Below are positions 56,293 to 64,000 of a stretch of DNA of 64,000 nucleotides, in pieces. The stretch spans positions 38,739-102,738 of the forward strand of contig JAADEG010000033.1 of assembly GCA_013153525.1 (NCBI GenBank), written 5' to 3'. A program made the translations under genes and the position numbers. Each line of letters opens with the position of its first letter. Position 1 is the stretch's first letter. The notes beneath the pieces are model-generated. The model ran no database searches and had not been told where the DNA came from. It worked only from the letters and a program-made list of their open reading frames with translations. The stretch comes from Thermodesulfobacteriota bacterium (lineage in GTDB: Bacteria; Desulfobacterota; Thermodesulfobacteria; Thermodesulfobacteriales; Thermodesulfobacteriaceae).

Positions 56293-59200
56293 CCCCTTTT
56301 TAGTTTTTCAAGTAAGTAATAAAATAAAGGTACATAAACCAAAGTTAAAAATGTTCCTACTATAAGTCCACCTATTGCTACTACTGCAAGTGGAGAGAGT
56401 CTTTCAAGCCCAATTGCGTATTCTGCTGCAATAGGAATCATACCCGTAATCGTAGCAAAAGCAGTCATTAAAATTGGTCTTGTCCTTGCTCTTATTGAGC
56501 TTTCTATAGCAGTAATTATGTCTTCACCCTTAGCTCTTGCCTTTTCAATAAAATCTATTAGCAATATAGAGTTGTTTACCACCACTCCAGATAACAGAAT
56601 CATTCCCATCATAGCAGGCATACAAAAGTGCTTGTCAGCTATTAAAATTCCCCAAATTGCTCCTATAAGTGCAAGGGGAATTGCTATCATAATAGTAAGA
56701 GGATGTTTAAAGGACTTAAATGTAGGAACGAGAGAAAAGTACAGTAAAATTAAAGAAATGATTAGAGCATTTTTTAACCTACCAAAAGACTCTTTCATGT
56801 GCTTTGCTTCACCTTCAAAAGAAAGCTTAACTCCAGGAGGAAGGTGTACACTTTTAAGCACCTCTTTGATCTGTGAATTGATGTGACTTATAGCTGCAGT
56901 TCTTCTGTAGGCAAGTACATCTATAACAGGTGAAAGGTTTTGTCTCACGATTAAGCTTCTAACGAACTTAATTTTTATTTCTGCTAACCTGTTTAAAGGA
57001 ACCTCTCCTTTTTTGGTAAGAACCGGAAAGTTGTAAAGGTCTTTTTCGTAAGCCCTTTGATAAATTGGAAGCCTTACTTTAATCAAGTAAGGAGTTTCTT
57101 CTGGTACATACCAGAAGGATGCTGGAATACCTGAAAATGCTGCTGAAAGCTGTTTACTTAATGCCTCAGGAGTTAATCCGTAATTTAACAATTGAACGAG
57201 TTTTGGTTTGATAATTAGCTCCTCCCTATCAAAGTCCCAGCTGTGAGTTATACCTACGAGACCAGGAACTTTGTAAAGCACTTTTTCTACTTTTAAAGCA
57301 AAGTGGTGTAAAACTTTTGGATTTTTTCCTGAAAGCATCAAGTCTATAGGTGCAGTAATAGACGATAAAGGCGTTGCTCCGAATTCAAAGATGTTTATGC
57401 TTTTTAAACCAGGAATTTTTGCAAGTTTTTGATAAAGCTCGTCTTCTATTTGCCAGATCGTCTTTTTTCTGTGAAATCTATCAACTATGTGAACCGTAAT
57501 AATTCCTTGATAAGGACTTCTATCCACTCCAAAACTTATAACTCCAGGCTCTGAACCAAGTACTGTATCCATGTATTTAAAACCTTTTTCTTTTTTGATG
57601 ATGTTCTCCATAAGACGAATTACCTTTTCAGCCTTTTCTACAGGTGTATTAGGAGTTATTTCAAAAGAAACCTTTATTATTCCCGTGTCCATAGGTGGCA
57701 TTAGGTCTCTACCTACGAGTGGCATGATAACTTTGATACTTATCATAAGAAGTAGAAACGCTGAAATCAACAAAACAGGAGTGTACCTCGTGCCAAACTT
57801 AAACAAAGATACATAAAAGTCCTGAAACCTTTTCAGAAACTTTTCGGTAAAGTTAAACAGAATTTTTTCAAAACGATTTGATTCCTCAGACTTTATAACA
57901 TAAGGAGCAAGTAAAGGGATAACAGTAATAGAAACTACATAAGACGCACACAGAGCAAAAATTAAAGTCGTTCCAAGAGGGCGGAGAATCTTTTGCGTAT
58001 AACCTCCAATAAACAAAATAGGAATTAAAACTATAACAGTGGTAAGAGTGCCTGATAGGTCTGCAAGCATTATTTCTTCTGTTCCTGTTATACCAGCTCT
58101 TTTAGGAGGAATTCCAAGGACTCTGATGTGTCTTTCTATGTTTTCTGCAACCACTATAGAATCGTCAACGAGAAGCCCTACTGCAAGAATTACCGCTGTC
58201 ATAGTGACTATGTCAAGCTCCATGTTAAAAAGCTTCATAAGGAAAAAGGTTAAAAAGTAAGTAAAAGGGATAGATATTGCAGCAAGAAGAGTTGCCCGAA
58301 TTCTTGCGAGAAAAACGAAAATTACCAATACAGTAAGAATAATAGCATCTCTAAGAGCTCCTATAAGGTTAGAAACAGAGGTTTTTATTATGTTTTCCTG
58401 AGTATCAACTATTTGAAATTTTAGCTGAGGATACTCTTTTTTAAGTCTTTTAAGAATTTGTTTAGCAGAAGAAATCGCAGACATTACGCTTTCTGTTGGA
58501 CTTCTAAGAATGTTTATTGCAATAGCAGGAATTCCGTTTCCGTGAAAAAGACTTACTCTGTCTTGATGAGAAACTCTTATTTTTGCTATGTCACCAAGGT
58601 GAATAATTTCTCCAGACTTTAAAGGAATCACGAGATTTTTTAGTTCTTCAGGATGTATAATTTCTCCTTTTATTTTTATAAAAAGCTCGTTTTTACTTGA
58701 TCTTATAACTCCTGAAGGAAGATCCTTATTTTCTGCGTAAATTATACTTGCCACCTCTGGAAAAGATAAGTGATACCTGGTAAGAGCATCCTTACTTATT
58801 TCTATTAGTACTTCTGGAGTATATCCTCCAAATACTTCTGCATCTCCAATTTTAGGAGACTTTAAAAATTCAGTTTTAATGTATTGTGAAGCTATTCTTC
58901 TTACCTGAGAAAGGGTTAAATTTGAGCCTGGTTTTGGGCTTATTGCAATCGTCATAACCGGGTTCGTGGCATCGCTCACCTTAAATATTCTTGGAGGCAG
59001 AAGCCCTTTGGGAAGCGAACTCCTTATCTTGTCTATAGCAGAAGAAACATCTATTTCCGCCTCTGAAAGCTTTTTACCGTAATCAAATTCCACAGAGACT
59101 ACGGTTACTCCGTCTCTTGAGGCACTTTTTATCTTTCTTACCATTGAAAGAGTGGAAAGCTCTTTTTCAACGGGAATAGCCACTTCTCTTTGCATGTCTT

Positions 59201-59369
59201 CTGCAGATGCTCCAGGAAGCTGAAATACTACGACTATTTTTGGATAATTTGCGTCTGGAAAAAAGTTTAAAGGTAATTCTTTAAAACTTATAATCCCAAG
59301 TACCACTCCAAGTAGTATTAAAGAAATTATAAGATGAGGTTGTCTTAGGTATCTTTCTACTAAACTCAT
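56289..59369 (-). CDS. RND-family efflux transporter inner-membrane protein (AcrB-like)
   Basis: 1026 aa; VVFQLPGASAEDMQREVAIPVEKELSTL; VDDSIVVAENIERH; GVVVNNSILLIDFIE. Confidence 0.95.
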   Translation of the reverse strand: MSLVERYLRQPHLIISLILLGVVLGIISFKELPLNFFPDANYPKIVVVFQLPGASAEDMQREVAIPVEKELSTLSMVRKIKSASRDGVTVVSVEFDYGKKLSEAEIDVSSAIDKIRSSLPKGLLPPRIFKVSDATNPVMTIAISPKPGSNLTLSQVRRIASQYIKTEFLKSPKIGDAEVFGGYTPEVLIEISKDALTRYHLSFPEVASIIYAENKDLPSGVIRSSKNELFIKIKGEIIHPEELKNLVIPLKSGEIIHLGDIAKIRVSHQDRVSLFHGNGIPAIAINILRSPTESVMSAISSAKQILKRLKKEYPQLKFQIVDTQENIIKTSVSNLIGALRDAIILTVLVIFVFLARIRATLLAAISIPFTYFLTFFLMKLFNMELDIVTMTAVILAVGLLVDDSIVVAENIERHIRVLGIPPKRAGITGTEEIMLADLSGTLTTVIVLIPILFIGGYTQKILRPLGTTLIFALCASYVVSITVIPLLAPYVIKSEESNRFEKILFNFTEKFLKRFQDFYVSLFKFGTRYTPVLLISAFLLLMISIKVIMPLVGRDLMPPMDTGIIKVSFEITPNTPVEKAEKVIRLMENIIKKEKGFKYMDTVLGSEPGVISFGVDRSPYQGIITVHIVDRFHRKKTIWQIEDELYQKLAKIPGLKSINIFEFGATPLSSITAPIDLMLSGKNPKVLHHFALKVEKVLYKVPGLVGITHSWDFDREELIIKPKLVQLLNYGLTPEALSKQLSAAFSGIPASFWYVPEETPYLIKVRLPIYQRAYEKDLYNFPVLTKKGEVPLNRLAEIKIKFVRSLIVRQNLSPVIDVLAYRRTAAISHINSQIKEVLKSVHLPPGVKLSFEGEAKHMKESFGRLKNALIISLILLYFSLVPTFKSFKHPLTIMIAIPLALIGAIWGILIADKHFCMPAMMGMILLSGVVVNNSILLIDFIEKARAKGEDIITAIESSIRARTRPILMTAFATITGMIPIAAEYAIGLERLSPLAVVAIGGLIVGTFLTLVYVPLFYYLLEKLKRG

Positions 59370-60475
59370 AGGCTTTTTCCTTTATCGTTAAATATTTCTA
59401 CCTTTTCTCCTGAGTAAAGCCTCAGCAAAAGCCCTGGATCTCCTATGACCACTTTATCTCCGACTCTCAAGTTTCCTTTTGCTACGAATAAATCTTTGTT
59501 TATACCAAGGACCTTTAAAGGAACGAATTTAAGGATTTTATTGCAGACCACGAATACACCAGGTACTTTGCCTCTTATTAGGGCTTTTACAGGAATTATA
59601 AATCCCTTAAGTTTTTTTATAACTATGTCCAAACCTATTATAGTGCCTGAAGGCAGGTTAAAGGGTGACTTTTTACACAGGATTTCTACTTGAGAAAGTC
59701 CACTTTTGTCAACAGAAGGATAAACTTTTGAAACTTTTAACTTGAGTTTTTCACCTTTAAATACAGCAAAAACCTCTGTACCAGGATGTATAAATACTAA
59801 CTTTTCTTGGGGTATGCTTGCGATTATTTTGTATCCTTTGGAAGGATTTTCAACTTTTAAAATGGGCATCCCTGGAGCAACGAAGTCTCCTTTTTGCTTA
59901 AACTTTTTGGTTATTATTCCTGAAAAAGGAGCTCTTATGTTTGCGTATATAAGGTCGTTGACGAGTTGACTTAACTTTGCCTTTAAGCCTTCAAGTCTTG
60001 CTTTTGCCATTTCGTAAGCGAGTTTTGAGTTGTCAAAGGCTTCTTGAGAAATTACCTCGTGCTTTAACAAAAATTCGTTTCTCTCCATTATCTTTTTCTT
60101 TACTTCTACTTCCTCCTGTACTGCAAATATTTGAGCCTTTATAGAGTCTATTTCGTTACGAATGCGACTGTCGTCAATTTTAACTATCACTTCTCCTTCT
60201 TTAACTTTATCACCTTCTGACTTTGGCAAATAAGTGATGTAACCTGAGAGCTTCGTTGAGATTACAACTTCATCTCTTGGAAGAATTATCCCTGAATAGT
60301 GCTCGGTTATAGTTAATGTTCCTTTTTTAACAGGAGCTACTCTTACCATTACCTTGGGTTTTTCAGGAAGGGGAATTTTTTGTAACTCCTGTTTCTTTTT
60401 CTTAACGAGAAAAATACCGGTAATTACCAAGGTTATTATTACGATAGCTCCTAAAAGTAGTTTTAATTTTTTCAT
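59366..60475 (-). CDS. RND efflux periplasmic adaptor (MFP)
   Basis: N-terminal TM, lipoyl/coiled-coil hairpin, IRAPFSGIITKKFKQKGDFVAPGMPIL. Confidence 0.94.
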   Translation of the reverse strand: MKKLKLLLGAIVIITLVITGIFLVKKKKQELQKIPLPEKPKVMVRVAPVKKGTLTITEHYSGIILPRDEVVISTKLSGYITYLPKSEGDKVKEGEVIVKIDDSRIRNEIDSIKAQIFAVQEEVEVKKKIMERNEFLLKHEVISQEAFDNSKLAYEMAKARLEGLKAKLSQLVNDLIYANIRAPFSGIITKKFKQKGDFVAPGMPILKVENPSKGYKIIASIPQEKLVFIHPGTEVFAVFKGEKLKLKVSKVYPSVDKSGLSQVEILCKKSPFNLPSGTIIGLDIVIKKLKGFIIPVKALIRGKVPGVFVVCNKILKFVPLKVLGINKDLFVAKGNLRVGDKVVIGDPGLLLRLYSGEKVEIFNDKGKSL

Positions 60476-61782
60476 GGCTTTAACCCTTGTGTATTTAGTA
60501 TTTGGGCTGTTTGTAGTTGATAATTTATTAAAGCCTTTTTAAGTTCAAACTCTGCTTTCAAAAGTGCAAGTTCAGCCTTAAGCCACCTTTGATGCGAATC
60601 TGTAACATCCATCACAGAACCTACACCTTTGTTGTACTTTAAAACCTCTTTTAAGTAAGCTTCTTTTGCAAACCTAATCTCGGATTCGTAAAGCTTTATG
60701 TTAGACATAGCAGTTTTTATTTCTGTAATAGCAGACATAACAGACTGTTTAGCCTTAAGCATAACTGCGTTTAAATAGCTTTTTGCTGATAAAAGCTCTT
60801 CTTTTTTCTGAAGGAGGGTGTAGATTCTTTCTCCTGAAGAAAATATGTTAAACTTTAAACCAATTCCAAAGCTCCACATCTCTTTTTGATCGTGAAAACC
60901 AGAGTCAAATCTTTGTCCATAGGAACCGAATATGTACAATCTGGGTAGAAAAGCGCTTTTTGCAAGCTTTATTTCTGTTTCTGACTTTTTAATCCTTAAA
61001 AAAGCAAGTTTAACATCGGGTCTTTTTAGTAAAAAGAGATTATTATTTTTGAAATTAGTGTTTAAGTTCGTCTTAAGAGAGCCTTTAACTTTGAAATCCA
61101 AAGAGTTAAGACCTATTATAATGGCAAGGAGCTTTTTAGAAAGTTCTAACTGGTAAGAGACTTTGTTTACCAAAGCCTCTTCTTCTTTAAGTAAAGTATC
61201 AAAGTGTAACAAGTCTAAGTAGGGTGCTTTGCCAGCTTTATACCTTAAAAAAGCAAGATCTCTTTCTTTCTTAAGTTCTTTCAGGAGAGTAATTTCTTTA
61301 GCTTTGGTGCTTTCTAAGTAAATTATCTGGAAGTACAAGGTTTTAACCGTGGCTACGAGGTCTTCCTTGGTTTTGAATAATTCGGTCTTCGTGAGAAGGC
61401 TTTCTAAATTGCTCAACTTTACTTTTTCTGAAAGGCTTCCGCCTTGATAAACAGGAAAAGAAAAAATTAAGTTCCAAGAATAAAGATCTTGAGTAAAAGG
61501 TGGAAACTTACCAGGCTGAGAGATGGGATAAAGGGTTATAGGTTCGCTATACCTCTGAGCCTGGGCTTCAAAGTCTATTTTTATCCATCTTTTAGTTTTT
61601 ATAGCTTTCTTTTTATAAGACAGAGAAATAAGCTTGTATTGTAGGGACTTTAAGGCAGGATAATTTTTCAAAGCAAGCTTAACAGCCTCTGAAAGGGTTA
61701 AAATTCTTGCTTTAGCATGGGAAAAAATGCAAAAGTAAATAAAAATCGTTAAACAAATTATTTTTAAGTGTCTCCTTTGCAT
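60472..61782 (-). CDS. TolC-family outer-membrane efflux protein
   Basis: LTLSEAVKLALKNYPALKSLQYKL; FLPRLYIFGSYGQRF; operon context. Confidence 0.92.
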   Translation of the reverse strand: MQRRHLKIICLTIFIYFCIFSHAKARILTLSEAVKLALKNYPALKSLQYKLISLSYKKKAIKTKRWIKIDFEAQAQRYSEPITLYPISQPGKFPPFTQDLYSWNLIFSFPVYQGGSLSEKVKLSNLESLLTKTELFKTKEDLVATVKTLYFQIIYLESTKAKEITLLKELKKERDLAFLRYKAGKAPYLDLLHFDTLLKEEEALVNKVSYQLELSKKLLAIIIGLNSLDFKVKGSLKTNLNTNFKNNNLFLLKRPDVKLAFLRIKKSETEIKLAKSAFLPRLYIFGSYGQRFDSGFHDQKEMWSFGIGLKFNIFSSGERIYTLLQKKEELLSAKSYLNAVMLKAKQSVMSAITEIKTAMSNIKLYESEIRFAKEAYLKEVLKYNKGVGSVMDVTDSHQRWLKAELALLKAEFELKKALINYQLQTAQILNTQGLKP

Positions 61783-62399
61783 CCTTCAAGTCCTTTTAAA
61801 GAGAAATTTATTATGTGTTGAATTATTTTTTCTTTTGTTTTTTCGTCGTACTTAGAAAAACTTACTGCGTTTCTTACCCATCTTGAGAAAAAGTTGAAAA
61901 AGATTATCTGAGAAATAATACTAAGTACGGTAAGGATTAAGTTTTCTTTTTGTGTTTTGATAAATTTGTTTAATTCTTTTGCTACATCTTCAACAAGGGG
62001 AAGGAGTGCGTGTTTAGCAATTATAGGAAAGGCTTCTGAAGGATCCGTAAGTTCTCTAACGAGTAAAGAAAATACGACTTTTCTTTCAGTTTCAGGAAGT
62101 TTGCTCAAAAGGACAGCCTTTGAAAGGGCTGAAATTACACATTCGGGATTGTTTTTAGGAGAATTTTTTATGTTGGAATTGAATTCTTTTCTGATTTTTT
62201 CAGCGTGGGACAGGAAGACTTTTTGAATTACTTCAAGGTAAAGTCTCTTTTTTGAACCAAAGTGATAATTAATTGCAGCTACATTAACTTTTGCATTTTT
62301 TGCGATGTCTCTAATGCTCGTACCGTAGAATCCTTTTTCTGCGAATAGTTTAGCAGAAACTTTAAGAATTTTTTCTTTGGTAGTTATTTTATTTTTCAT
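61764..62399 (-). CDS. TetR-family transcriptional regulator; start corrected to ATG 62399
   Basis: KEKILKVSAKLFAEKGFYGTSIRDIAKNAKVNVAAINYHFGSKKRLYLEVI. Confidence 0.93.
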   Translation of the reverse strand: MKNKITTKEKILKVSAKLFAEKGFYGTSIRDIAKNAKVNVAAINYHFGSKKRLYLEVIQKVFLSHAEKIRKEFNSNIKNSPKNNPECVISALSKAVLLSKLPETERKVVFSLLVRELTDPSEAFPIIAKHALLPLVEDVAKELNKFIKTQKENLILTVLSIISQIIFFNFFSRWVRNAVSFSKYDEKTKEKIIQHIINFSLKGLEGCKGDT

Positions 62400-62406
62400 A
62401 ATTATT

Positions 62407-62434
62407 ATTTTAATCAAACATTTGTTTAAGTCAA
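62407..62434 (-). promoter_or_regulatory. Promoter of tetR-efflux operon overlapping inverted repeats
   Basis: Minus strand TTGACT - 16 nt - TAAAAT; AAACATTTGTTT palindrome inside spacer. Confidence 0.6.
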
Positions 62435-62511
62435 GCGTTTGTTTTAAAATTTAAGAAACTTTAAAATTTAATAACATAAACTTGTAATAAACACTCTGCT
62501 TATTTTGAGAA

Positions 62512-63636
62512 CTAAAGCAAATAGACCTTGTTACTTAAACTAAAACCTTTAAATTGATAATCCTCTTTAAGATCAGGAATTTTTCCCTGTAAAAGAACCC
62601 AATGGGAACTGCCAAGTCCCTGGGGAAAGACTAAAAACTTTAGAGCTTCTATGTCCCTCCAATTTTTTTCTGACACCTCAACGAGAATTCTTTCTATACC
62701 AAGTCCAACGAGGTAGCTTCCCTGCTGAGTAAAACCGAATGTCTTTAATCCGTGCTTTTCTCCTGCTTCTTTCAAGCTCGTGAAATCCACATGAGCAGTA
62801 ATGTCTGTGTCTCCAGGTTTTAAGTAAGGTGATTCTATCACTTTGTGCTTGTAATAACACAATAGAGTTCCTTTTGTTCTTTCAGGGCTGTAATAATCCC
62901 TTCTTGGATAACCGTAATCAATAGTAAGAATTGCTCCTGCTTCAAGTTTTTTACAAAGGACTTCGTAAAAATCAAAAGTTTTAAGGCAAACCTCTGTTCT
63001 GTAGCCGTTTATCCATTTTTTAAAAAAGGGAGTTATAATTTCAAGAATCTTTGAGTTTGATAGGTCTCTTAATACTTCTTTTATCTCTCCGCTATCATCT
63101 ACTTCAACCCAAATCTCTTTCAAACTACTATTTCTTTTTTCAACGAGGTGTACTGGGAAACAGTCAAAGAGCTCGTTAGAGATAAAAATTCCGATAAAGC
63201 AGGGTAATTCCTCAAGCGAATTAAACCACTTAACCTGAGAAGAAAACAAAGCCAATGTTTGTTCTTGAATGGATTTTATACTTTTAAGGGGTTCTATAAT
63301 ATAATAATTAAATTTATATCCTTTTTCAGAAAGGTAAGAAAGGATGTCAAGTGCGAGGTATCCTTGACCAGCTCCAGCCTCTACTATAACGAAGTTGTTG
63401 GGTTTGCCGAGGAGTTCGTAAATCTCTAAAACCTGTATAGCAATGGTTGCTCCAAAAACCTTGTGAACACAAGGTGAAGTTATGTAATCCCCAGACTTTC
63501 CAGGAAGATTTCCTTTTGAATAATAACCGTATTCAGGATGAAAAAGGCACACCTCCATAAACTTCTCAAATGGCATAGGAGAAAGTGACTTAAGCACATC
63601 TTTTAACATGCTTAGCTCCTTTACACTCTTTCCCAC
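62512..63636 (-). CDS. SAM-dependent methyltransferase, MidA/NDUFAF7 family (DUF185)
   Basis: MPFEKFMEVCLFHPEYGYYSKG, GKSGDYITSPCVHKVFG, IVEAGAGQGYLALDIL. Confidence 0.88.
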   Translation of the reverse strand: MGKSVKELSMLKDVLKSLSPMPFEKFMEVCLFHPEYGYYSKGNLPGKSGDYITSPCVHKVFGATIAIQVLEIYELLGKPNNFVIVEAGAGQGYLALDILSYLSEKGYKFNYYIIEPLKSIKSIQEQTLALFSSQVKWFNSLEELPCFIGIFISNELFDCFPVHLVEKRNSSLKEIWVEVDDSGEIKEVLRDLSNSKILEIITPFFKKWINGYRTEVCLKTFDFYEVLCKKLEAGAILTIDYGYPRRDYYSPERTKGTLLCYYKHKVIESPYLKPGDTDITAHVDFTSLKEAGEKHGLKTFGFTQQGSYLVGLGIERILVEVSEKNWRDIEALKFLVFPQGLGSSHWVLLQGKIPDLKEDYQFKGFSLSNKVYLL

Positions 63637-64000
63637 TCAAAATTTATGATGTTTCTTTTTTCTTTTGAGAATTCTATACCGATGAGATAGACCTCTTTGC
63701 ACTGACTTAAGTACTTTTCGTGATAGCGCTTTTCTTTGAGTTGTGAGAGGGCTTTTCTCTGGGTTTTGTCAATCTCAACGACTTTAAACTCAAAAATATA
63801 GCACCTGTTTTCAAAAATTACAGCCATGTCAAGCCTTCCAGCACTTGTTGCATTCTCCACTCTTACATCAACCCCAAGCGCAGAGAAGTAGGCATAAACT
63901 ACAGATGCGTAAAACCCCTCGTACTCACTTATGTTATTTTTTCTGTACCAATCGTAAGGAATGCTTGCAAAAAGTGAGTATAGGGTGTTTTTCAAAGCAT
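63621..64000 (-). CDS. PD-(D/E)XK nuclease domain protein (C-terminal part of AAA-ATPase-like/DUF1703 family), truncated at window end
   Basis: IPYDWYRKNNISEYEGFYASVVYAYFSALGVDVRVENATSAGRLDMAVIFENRCYIFEFKV; frame open past the ORF-track TTG. Confidence 0.85.
   Translation of the reverse strand, partial: ALKNTLYSLFASIPYDWYRKNNISEYEGFYASVVYAYFSALGVDVRVENATSAGRLDMAVIFENRCYIFEFKVVEIDKTQRKALSQLKEKRYHEKYLSQCKEVYLIGIEFSKEKRNIINFEWERV

Noticed and set aside
1-64000. Looked for tRNA/rRNA genes, transposases, integrases and CRISPR arrays
   Set aside because: None could be supported by eye in this window

Overview
AT-rich, densely packed bacterial chromosomal window. Gene content (dsrMKJOP, di-myo-inositol-phosphate synthesis genes, type IV pilus genes) suggests a thermophilic sulfur-metabolising bacterium, perhaps a Thermodesulfobacteria relative; this is inference from gene content only. 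Main blocks: pilMNOPQ (pilM truncated at the window start), trmFO, yajC/tgt, flagellin plus tandem SapC-family genes, ribD, infB-rbfA-nrnA-truB, an inositol-phosphate/CDP-alcohol phosphotransferase block, scpB-hisH, xseAB-ispA-dxs-rel, nrdR-pyrF, RsbRD-like gene plus dsrMKJOP plus a dsrN-like gene and ferredoxin, coaD, a sigma-54 activator, and a tetR-tolC-MFP-RND efflux operon. The most interesting locus is 32882..35959. Three overlapping ORFs sit between hisH and xseA: an ECF-like sigma factor, a protein of unknown function with weak MazF-like/anti-sigma character, and a Lon-type Ser/Lys protease fused to a SAVED-like cyclic-nucleotide sensor domain. This is the composition of the CRISPR-associated CalpS/CalpT/CalpL signalling cascade, but here without any CRISPR array or type III cas gene in the window. 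Other observations: a near-consensus sigma-28 promoter, a consensus-like sigma-54 promoter with palindromes, apparent leaderless promoter/start modules (one 20-nt module shared by two unrelated genes), an LWPF-repeat secreted protein, and a sigma-54 activator with GAFTHA in place of GAFTGA. All assignments were made by eye from translations; no database search was run.
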